From Candidatus Omnitrophota bacterium (lineage in GTDB: Bacteria > Omnitrophota > Omnitrophia > JAHJGZ01): 36,856 bases of DNA. Made by a program: the position numbers and the translations under genes. Under the pieces are notes generated by a model. It was given only the letters and a program-made list of their open reading frames with translations. It made no database searches and had not been told where the DNA came from. This document shows, in pieces, positions 1 to 9,600 of this stretch (within the stretch, counting starts at the first letter, position 1; every line of letters starts with the position of its first letter). The stretch covers positions 1-36,856 of the forward strand of contig JAHJGZ010000012.1 of the NCBI GenBank assembly GCA_018823795.1, in the 5' to 3' direction.

Positions 1-188
1 ATTATGTTTTATTATATTTATTAATATCAATTTGTCAATACCTAATTTTAATATTATTTTTTAACATATCTTTTTATAAACAGCTCATTACTCTATACCG
101 TGTGAAGTTGTAAGTCGGGTAGGCATGCCTACTTGCAGTACTTTACGTGGGCAACTCTGTAACTATCGAATTTAGAAACGGTTATCTC
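1..188. other. AT-rich left edge, no gene seen
   Basis: No convincing reading frame is visible here. The stretch is AT-rich except for a perfect 14-bp palindrome, GTAGGCATGCCTAC, at 119-132. Weaker flanking complementarity (AGTTG near 106 with CAACT near 152) could extend it into a larger stem-loop. It lies upstream of the promoter proposed for the small zinc-ribbon gene, so it is probably not part of that transcript. It may be the 3' end of a unit outside the window or a mobile palindrome. Confidence 0.4.
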
Positions 189-216
189 TTGAAATTTTCA
201 ATAATTATGCTATTCT
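189..216 (+). promoter_or_regulatory. Extended -10 promoter for the zinc-ribbon gene
   Basis: TTGAAA at 189-194 (-35) is followed by a 16-base spacer and TATTCT at 211-216 (-10). The -10 is directly preceded by TGC, an extended -10 element. Transcription would start near 222 and leave a leader of about 70 nt before the GTG start at 292. The same TGC-TATnnT arrangement occurs in two other promoters of this window, which supports the call. Confidence 0.55.
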
Positions 217-291
217 TTATATATCCACTAAGTTGGTCTTATGTATTTAACTCGTTTATTATCAAATAGTTAGGAAGAAAAAAGGATTAAT

Positions 292-465
292 GTGGAATGT
301 CCACGATGCCGTAAAGAAATTGAGTACTTACTATATAATACCATAAAGAAGATATGGGGGCTTCACCATATCAATGATGATCATTCCCATGAAACAAATG
401 AACGAGCTATTACTACCTATTATACCTGCCCACGATGTAATACCATTGTAGAAGAAGTTGCTTAA
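292..465 (+). CDS. Small zinc-ribbon protein (57 aa)
   Basis: This is a 57-codon ORF with a GTG start. An AAAGGA ribosome-binding site lies 5 nt upstream and the promoter above it is good. The product begins with a CPRC motif (residues 3-6) and has a second CPRC near residues 46-49, with about 40 residues between. That is the spacing of a four-cysteine zinc ribbon. A central His-rich stretch (HHINDDHSH) could also bind metal. No other domain is visible, so the function is unknown; such small proteins often bind nucleic acid or serve as accessory zinc ribbons, but nothing here shows which. An overlapping ATG at 290 opens a different frame that closes after 18 codons, so the GTG frame is preferred. 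It is the only supported gene on the plus strand. Confidence 0.6.
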   Translation: MECPRCRKEIEYLLYNTIKKIWGLHHINDDHSHETNERAITTYYTCPRCNTIVEEVA

Positions 466-472
466 ATGACAA

Positions 473-506
473 CATCAGTTATCGAATGAAATGAAGATAA
501 CTGATG
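473..506. repeat. Inverted repeat after the zinc-ribbon gene
   Basis: CATCAGTTATC at 473-483 pairs perfectly with GATAACTGATG at 496-506, an 11-bp stem with a 12-nt loop. It starts 8 nt after the zinc-ribbon stop codon. No T-tract follows on either strand, so it is not a standard intrinsic terminator. It could still act as a 3' stem or as a REP-like element. Confidence 0.6.
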
Positions 507-515
507 CGTTGGAAT

Positions 516-536
516 TTATCCAGCTATGCTGGGTAA
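516..536. repeat. TTATCCAGC hairpin, copy 1
   Basis: TTATCCAGC, loop TAT, then GCTGGGTAA: nine base pairs counting one G-T pair. A near-identical copy lies at 622-642. Both are preceded by the same AATT context, so they look like two copies of one small palindromic repeat. Confidence 0.6.
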
Positions 537-561
537 ATGAAATGAATATGCCAGAATGTAT

Positions 562-608
562 ACTTAGCGAACCTGCCGGCCGGCAGGCAGGTGATAATGA
601 AGCTAAGT
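562..608. repeat. Nested palindrome with a GC-rich core
   Basis: An outer stem ACTTAGC (562-568) / GCTAAGT (602-608) encloses a perfect 16-bp palindrome, CCTGCCGGCCGGCAGG, at 572-587, followed by another GCAGG. The GC-rich core stands out sharply from the AT-rich surroundings. CCTGCCGGCAGG-type palindromes are typical of dispersed elements in many uncultured bacterial genomes; family membership here is an inference. Confidence 0.55.
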
Positions 609-621
609 TATATGCCAGAAT

Positions 622-642
622 TTATCCAGCTACGCTGGATAA
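622..642. repeat. TTATCCAGC hairpin, copy 2
   Basis: A perfect 9-bp stem, TTATCCAGC / GCTGGATAA, with the 3-nt loop TAC. It lies about 20 bases beyond the stop codon of giant protein 1 on the minus strand and could be the first stable 3' structure of that mRNA. No T-tract follows, so a terminator role is unproven. Confidence 0.55.
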
Positions 643-664
643 GTCTATCTAATCCGAGTCAGCG

Positions 665-3600
665 CTAGGCCGCCTGCTTCACCAGTTTTTCGGTTGCGTC
701 ACGTTTCACTGCTGCCATAAAATCACTGATTCTCATAAATATGCCTTTCCCCAGCAAATTGCCGTTCTGATCGACGACCTGTTCTAAAACGATCTCCCCT
801 TTGCCGCCGAGAAGCGCGGTAATAATATAGGGAAATAAAAAGGTAATAAATACCGACCGATGTTCTTTATTGCCGCCTAACGATGTCCAGGCTTGTACCC
901 GCTCCCGATGATCTTCTTTAACAAGCAGTATATCACGCGATTCTGTTCCGACGAACACCACTACGGTTTCTGCAGCAATGGTATCCATTGCATTAAATTC
1001 TGCTATTCTTTTGACAGCAACCGATAGTGCATCACAAGACACAATACTTTTCTCAAAAATGGTAAAAAATCTTTTTTCTACCGATTCTTTGAGCCGTTTA
1101 AGTTCATCCTCATCCAACCGCTCATCCGCAACAACAAAGAGAATGTCATCGCTGCGGTCCACGTCTGTCTTTATCTTTTTCCGTGCTATCATAGCAGCTA
1201 AAAGTTTTTTTGCCGCACGAAGTAATTCACGGTGAATGTCATCCTGTATGACTTCTTTAAAAGAAGCGTGTTCGGCTATCTCTGACGGCTCTTCATCGTC
1301 GACCTGCAGCGTCATTGGTTCGGCCGGTGGTGAAGGTTTGGTAACCGCAGCTTCTTTAACAGGAGTGACCGCAGGAGGCACCTCACGTTTTTTATCCTTC
1401 CCGCTTGAGTCATCGCCATTATCCTGATCTTTCATCTTCTCTTTTAATATGCTTTTCTTCATGGCTTCTTTTACAATGCTCATTGCCGCACCACAGACAC
1501 CACTGGCGGCAACAAGTATGCTCCATTTTTTCCTCCGTGTGATCCGCGCTATTTCTTTGGCTCGAAATAATTCATCTTCGCGTTTTTTCTCAGCTATGCT
1601 AGCCAAAACCGTATCCACCGTTTTTTGTCTGACCTCCCACCCGTCGGGATCCTTTTCATTCTGAACTAACGCACGGTCAAAATGATCACCAACCATGGTC
1701 TCGACCCTTTTAAAAAATTTTTCATGACGGGCAAGATCGGGTAAATACGTTATTTCTTTTCTGAAGATAGCATACAGTTTTCGCATACGTGTGCACAGCT
1801 CTGCAACGGTAATCTCCTTGCGGCGTCTTTTTTGCGTAGTATCCCATAATGTTTCAAGCTCACGTTTCATTATTTTTTGCATCTTGTGCGTTCCCGTTTT
1901 CTTTATAACTTCATTCAGCATAAACCGAAATAACACCGCTAGGGTAAAATGAGGCAGCGGTCCATATATGATACCGGCAATTGCCGAGGCAATGTTTACC
2001 AGGATACCGAGCTCAGCCTCGTCGGGAATAACAAGCTGTATCACATTATTCACGGCAACGGTCTGTAACATTTTCCTCATGCGTTCCTTATACAAAATTT
2101 CTTGAAGATCCAACCGAAACATATCTGTCATACTATCAAGAAAAGCCTTATGCTCAAATGAAATCCCTGCGTTTTTCATGCTCTCCTCGGTAACACCGGG
2201 CAAGGTAAAATCACCTTTCATGGTGCTACTTATATCATCCAATTGCATGCGTGTTTCACTTATAGCGAGCATAAGTTTATCTTCCTTATAAATAATATAT
2301 CCGGTTGAGCGACCAAAGTCATCGCGTGAAACAATCCCGAAGTAGTCTATCGTAGAAATTTCTTTCAATGTATCCTTTTCCTGTATACGGATCGGATCAC
2401 CGATAAGACGGAAATGGAATATCTTCCTCGGTATATTATCTTCCATGGAGGTAATCTCAATATGTGCCTGACGCGTTATCGTTCGCAGATCCTCTATAAT
2501 AGTTCCGATATCGACTGACGGCTGCGCATATATCTCTTCACGCCATACGGTCACCAGTTTAAAAAGAAGGTCGCCGCTTTGCTTGACTTTCTGTTTGGTG
2601 CGCACAGCCTCAGGCAGATGAAAAAGGGTGCTGAACCGATTACATATCGTCATCTCAAGATGGGGTTCAAGACGATCCCCCGACTCGACCATCTTAAACC
2701 AGGGAAGGACAACATGCTCGTAAAAAAAAGCGGCGTCAGTCCATGTTCGTCTCTGCCATAGATTAATCTCGATCATTTCTGCTATCTCACGACGGATCTT
2801 TTCAATCCCCTCACTTTTATAATACTCAAAAGCATTATGTGCCTCATCAAAATCGATATTATAATATTGTCTGATATTAAAAATCATTTCTTCTTCAGTA
2901 AGAAGCTTATCCAACACCGCACCAAGCAGCTCCTTTGCGGTCGAATGAAATCCTATCCCGGGCGTCGCCTCACCTTTTTTTTGGATATAGGTAACAAAAT
3001 GTACAAAGGCCAAAGCGAGAAAATCACGCATAGCAGGGACCCGCAGATCAGTCGCAAGCACTTTTTGAGGGGGAACACCGGGAATCATCTTCTTAAATAT
3101 TTTCATTATATAGTCATCAGTTATCCTCTGTAACTCACTTTCCGAAAATCCACTGACTTGCGCTTTCTCCTTCAGCATTTTAAATTGTTCGAACAATACC
3201 CCTTCATCATTCTCGTCCCGTGTATGGAGGCCTATTAAAAACTTATTACGAACTAGCCGCAACGCTTGGACGCGCAAAAAATCGATCTCATTAACAACAT
3301 AACCAACCTGTGCTATCTTATTATCAACATGCATGACATATGCCATATATAAACGATTTTTACTTGTAGCGGGGACTAGCAGATTTTTTTTCCCGGGAAT
3401 ATGCGTCCTCTTGTCAATCACGGTAAGCATGTCCTTGATAACCGCTTGATGATCACGAGCCATCTTCTTTGTGAAACCGGAATAATCCGGCATATCTAGT
3501 TTTAAACGACGCCGACTATCGATAACAACGAGATAGAGATCGTTCATATACTGACCGCAAGCACGCGGATTAAAGGTCTGGCTTCCTATTTTTTGATCTT

Positions 3601-6600
3601 TAAACGTTTGCTCCCACTTCTCCTCATCGGTAAAGAGCGGCATGAAAACCCCGTCTGAAACAGCGGTAAGAGCATTCTGCAAATACTGTTTTGCATAAAA
3701 GACAACTTCAAGAGTGACTTCTTTTTCTGTTTCTTTAGGAGGAGGAGATGGTTTTTGTGCCCATGAGAGTTTTCCGGATACTGCGGCACTGAAACCAAAC
3801 GCTAAAAGTATTTTTATAAAGGTACGACGCGTGTGGGATCCACTTCTGGACATTGGTGCACCATTATTCGGTGCACACTGCTCGCGTAATTCATAATAGC
3901 GCTCTTTTGTCATTCCGTCTTTTCGTTCCTCGTCGGTTGCTGCTGCAAAAACCTGTTGAAATATTTCACCAAAGGAAAAAAGATGCTGGTACATATCAGG
4001 CCTTTTACCCCTCTTACTCAGGGCGGATAAGGTTCTTTGATTACCGATAAGTGCAAGCTTGTCAATGCCGCGGGTTTCATCAACCAGTAATAACGCCGGA
4101 TCATTGATAATCGAGGGAAAATACGTCGCTTTCTTCTTCGAGCGCACAAATGAAACTAATACAACCTTTTTTTCACCCCCTTGAATTCTTCGGGAGGTAA
4201 TTACATTATTGAGGAGTGCGTCCATTTCTTCGGCTGAAAGGCTTGCTTGTAATTCTTTATCTACTTGTATTTTTTTCTGAATCAACGCGACCTGGCCGTT
4301 GTACGGAGTAATGATCAGTATATCATCCGCCGTATACGGGGTCCCTTCTTCGCTCACTTTTCCTAAAAATTCCTTGAGTTTCGTTACAATCCACTCTGCT
4401 TCAAAGGTGTTAGAAAAACCGTCTTGTGCATCATAGTCATCATAGGCCTTACTTGATGACGTATCATACACACACAGGGTATTTTGCTTCACACGGTCTC
4501 CACGCTCATCACTTATGCTCTTAAGCTTCAGATTTTGATAAAAAAACTGTGCCAACTCAATGATCATCCAATGATTGCGATAATTTTTAAGAAGCCGGAC
4601 TCTATTAAATGTATTCCAATTGACTAATTCTTTAAAAAGACTGGTATTGTAACGATCGCGAATCTGCTCAAAATTTTTGGTTTCTTTCGTAACGCGCTCA
4701 GCAACCTGTTTTCCATGTCCCCTGAGCGTCGCCTCAAGGGGATATGAATCAAATTGAATATGGTCCCCCATCAGAATAAGACTCTCGGGCGAAAGATACC
4801 ACAACGTCGCAATAAGTTCCGGATAATTAATAAGAGCGGCTTCATCAACAATGATGGTCAGATTTTCCAAATACTGCTTTGCGTTCGGATTACGATGTAT
4901 GCGAAGTAGCCAGTCAAAATTGCCACCCATCGGGGTTGCGGCAAAAAGGCATCCTGCATCCCCCTTATTAGTATTGAGATCTCTATATGCCTCGGCAAAA
5001 CTTTTTCGTGCTGCTTCCGAACGCCGACTAAGGGAATCTTTAATATCCGGATCAAATTTATCTTCTGCCATGCCAAAACGATACATGGGCATCGCTCGTT
5101 CGCCTTTTTCTTCAACGTCACTGACAAAACGGTGCATAATATCATCCGCAAGTTTATGCTGCGGTGTGATAAGGAGCACCGGTTTTTTCTCTTCCAAAAC
5201 AAGATTCTTCACCCCTGCCATTAACGTCTTTGTCTTCCCGGTACCGAAGAAACCATGAATAAAAGCAAACGTTGATTTGATAATCATATTGACTGCGGCA
5301 CGTTGAAATTTGTCAAAACCTTCAGTGTACGGTCTGGCTTCTTCAAGCTCTTCGATAGTGATAATATCTTCAGGCGGTGCTCTCAGTCCTAAAAGATAAT
5401 CAAGGATGAAGTTTGCCGTTGTTGATGGATGCTCCTGCCCCTTCAGTGTAACCAGTGCATTAACCTTAATCGTTGCATGAAGCTGTTCTAACGCTTCACG
5501 CTGAGCACGTTCCTGTTGAAGATCAGGTGCCGTATAGAACGTTGTCTCTCTACCAGCCCGTTGGGTATCAATATTTCGAAAATGGCTTTTTTTCTTCTCG
5601 CTTCCTTCACTGATGTAAGCAACAACAGTTGTATATTTCCCGAATCTTTCGATTCGTTTTACGGTGAGCATATAATGAGTGCCCTTGAAATACATAGAAA
5701 TTTTTCTGCCGACATCAAGAGCGGCTGAAAATTCGTCTTTTAGTATCATCAATTCTATTTCAGCTTTCTCTTTCTGTTTTATCACGGAGTAGACCGCTAC
5801 CGGTTGTACGCCATGGGCTTCAATGCTCTTAAAAAGGTCGATCTGTCCTTGAAGGTGGCGCATAAGCACCGTAGGGTCAACGGGACGAAAATTCTCTTTG
5901 CGGAATAACGTAATGGCATCATCATATTCTAATTCTTTTTGGCGCCGGGCAATAGAGCCCCCCTCGGTTCCCGCAAAATCTGCCAGCACCACATCAACTT
6001 TTCCGTCGAGAACAAGACCGCCGAGCTCACGGGCCGTATCAATCGTTGTTTGTATGTGTTCAAGGGTAAACCGCTGTGCAATAAAAATGAAGAAACGCTC
6101 TGCCTGTGTTCCTTTGATACCATTAATAAGGTCGAGCCGTGTACGGAATGAATCAGGATCATAGTCACGGCAAAGGGCAACAAACGCGGCTCTCATTTTC
6201 TCTCCGACTTCTGAATTTTCATCAGGAAGCAGCTCAATTTCTTTCTGATACAATTTATAAGCCCGCAACATATTGATCTTAATTTTTTCGACACTAAAAT
6301 CAAGGCCAAGCTCATCGGCAATAATTTCTATGAGATCCCGTACCTTTCGAACCCATGCAGGGCCTAATTCCTCCTGCACGGCATCAAACGCACTTACCGG
6401 TTCCGCATCTACTTCCGTCACCGGTGGCTGAACCTGTTTTTCTGAAAACCGTTTGGCAATGCGCCTTGTTTCATAAAGCATTTCCAAAGCACTTTCCGTC
6501 CGCCGGATCATCTTCGAATGTTCAGATTTCGTCCCTTCTAAAAACCAGATAGATTCCTTGAGCTGAGTTATGGTAAGGTCACGCTGAGCGCGTTCCTCAG

Positions 6601-9600
6601 CAGTAAGCATATTATCTCCATTCAAAAGTACGATCTGTTTTTCAACCTTTTCCTCAAGCATACGTAAGAGCGAAGTGCGGTCATACGGAGGCAGCGTCGC
6701 TTTCGGTACATCGGTTATGTCACCGCCAAAACGGTTTTTAATTGCCTCGGAAGAAATCAGAAGTGGCATAGTAAGGCCGTCCAACCATTGCCCGCAACGA
6801 ATAATACCCGGTCGGATAGCTTTTAAATAGTCCTCATCACTACTTTCCGCAATGGCTTCTTCCCACTCGTTATGTATTGTGACGAGCGTTTCATAATGGT
6901 CTTCGTTAATAGTGCGATGCCGATACACCCGCTCAAGGGTATTCTTAAATCTATTTAAAAGTGTTGTCACTTCTTGTCTCGTTCGATCAATAGAAGGAAT
7001 CTTAAACGCTTTTATCTTAGGCACCGGAACAACAGGTTTTCTATCGGGCTCCTTTTTCTCTAGGGCCGCATCGGTACCTACTTTCAGCATACGGAGTGCC
7101 TCCTTTTCCCTTTTCTGTATCTCTGCTATTTTTCGCTGACGCCTACGTTCTTCACGTTCATTACGCTCAAGGGCAGTAAGAAAAACAGCAATACGCACCA
7201 GCTCTTTCTTAAACTGTTTGAGATTTACCGGTGTCTGAGTGTTACGTATCGCAGTGATATATGATTCAAGATGCTGCCGCAAGAGAACAAGATCATAGTC
7301 CATAGCACCTTTTTTCATCTGCTGATACTTATTAATCTGAAGCACTAACCGTTCTAATACAGTCAACACAGCACGTTTCTCTTTTTTTTGAAGATTGCCT
7401 GCGATAAGAGGAAGTGGCACTGAAATAGTACGCAATTGATCGGGAGCGTTTTCAATGAGCGGAAAATATTCGAATGGTTCCATAATTTCCCCTTGTTTGA
7501 GCGATCGACGCGCAAACCATTTTTGAAGTCTATACTGAATGAGATTACATAAAAAATGGAGTATGGTCGTTTCAATACTGAGGGAAACAAAAATATTCCA
7601 TGGCGTAAAAACCGGATACCAGGACAGCATAACACCACTGACAATAGTAAAGATGCTAATACCTAACGCTATGGGTTCAGGTACTCCTTCATACTCCTCA
7701 TGCAAAGTTTCAAAATAAGCACTATTTGCTGCGATAAAAATTCCAATAAAGAATATTTCGAGCATCATTAACCAGAGTGGCGTAACCGGTAATATATCCG
7801 GTGTAAATGCTATAAGGGCAATTAATGGAAGTCGTGAGGCAAGAAATAACTTAACGAATCGTTCTATGCGCCCTATGAACCCTATGGTGCTTTTTGTAAC
7901 CATGCCAATCAGGCCGAGCAGAATAGCTGTTTCTTCCAGCGGAGCAAGAAAAAATTCTGTCACAAGTTCAGGCGCCCCGAGTTCTCGGCCAATATCTTGT
8001 GTATACTTTGTCGTTGCTTTCCATCCGGCACCGTCGCGTCTTTTCGTTTTTTGTGTAGATACTTCGCTCCTGCCGGTTTCGGCATGTGAAAAATAAGGCT
8101 GGGCGAGCAGAAGATGTTCATATTCAGACTGCATGACCTGAGAAAATTTTTCAAGATCTATCTGCTTGTCGATGGTATCGCCAAGACGCGTACGTACACT
8201 CTCAGTAACAATCGTGGTAACTTTTGCAGGCATATCACCCAGTGTGTATCCTTCACTGAGTAATCGGTCAATAAGCTTTTTTTCAACGATCTCATCATAA
8301 ATAGTTTTTAATGCATCGGCAATGAGCGTATCATGCGGCTTACCGCTTTCGGTTAATCGCGCAATAAGTTCCTTCACGTGTGCGGGGGATACTAATTTCC
8401 CTTTCATATTAAGCAAGGTTTCTCCGAGAATATCTTTTTTTGCCGTGCGGCGAATATCATTAAAAAATGTTTCATTAATAGCCTGCACAGAACTATTCAG
8501 CCGGCTGATTTGAAATGAACTGGTAAACAGAGGATCGAGCGGTGCAATATGTCCCATCATACGATTTAAATACGCGACATCTTCTACGGCACTATCCAGA
8601 TGGGGTGTTACCGTAAGATAGGAAATACCTCTTTCTTTAAGTAATTGTATAATGCTCTCTGAATGATATCCGCCGGCAACAAGGACACCGACCAATTGTC
8701 CGGTCTCATCCATTTTTTTTATGAGGTTATCTACCATTGCCCGGTCTCGTTTATCGGCATAGGCATAGAATTGGTCGATACAGTCAAACATCTGTTCTCT
8801 GTTAATGGTATCGGCAGAATGCGGTCTGCCGGCACCGAAGTTGCTGTCAAGCTCTGCTATCTCATCACCGATCACTTTAAACGCGTACTGCTCTCGTTCC
8901 TTCCGAAATTTTTCCACATCTTCTTTCTGTGCTCTGAGTGCAACAAGCTGCTTAAGGTGCATGATGCGTTCAGCTAATGCAATAAGTTTTCTTTCATCAC
9001 GAGAGGTAGCTAACCGATTTCTTATTTCATGAGTAACCATGCGCGTATCTCGTACCAGTGCTGCCATATCAAGCAGTGCGGCTTTATTCTCATGGATGTT
9101 CTGCGATACTTCTTTGAATTGTGCAAGATGGACATACTCAAACACATCTATCTGTAATTGTTCTATTTTTTCATACACTACAGGAAAAAATTCGAGCAGT
9201 GCCAGGGAGCCATTTTCATACTGAGCGGCGGTCTCATCAAAGCTTTTTAACCGCTTATTATATGTTGCTTCCTTGAGGCGCATTACGTGCTCTTCAAGAA
9301 TACGTATCTCCCCTGCAAGCTCTTTGTGTTTGAGCATCACAGTATAAAAAGCACGGTACTCGTCGCGGAATAAATCCTTATCTTCAAGGCCGTAAAGAGT
9401 AAAATCGTTATCAGCAATAATATTAGCGAACTCCGCCCCAATAAATTTTCCCTCTTGTACATATTCTGCACCGACTGCCTCTTTTGTTTCCTGAATAGGA
9501 AATTCCCTAAGCTCTTTAAGGTCGTAGGAACCGACAGCACCTTCAATTCCAATGAAAGGAACAGAGGTCAGATTTTTCTTTTCTGTTGTCTGTTTTCCGT

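Noticed and set aside
241-273. A 10-codon upstream ORF before the zinc-ribbon gene
   Set aside because: Too short, no ribosome-binding site and no attenuator-like codon run; probably chance.
4851-5258. A 135-codon plus-strand open frame
   Set aside because: It is antisense to the helicase motifs of giant protein 1, which are clearly coding; no start signals.
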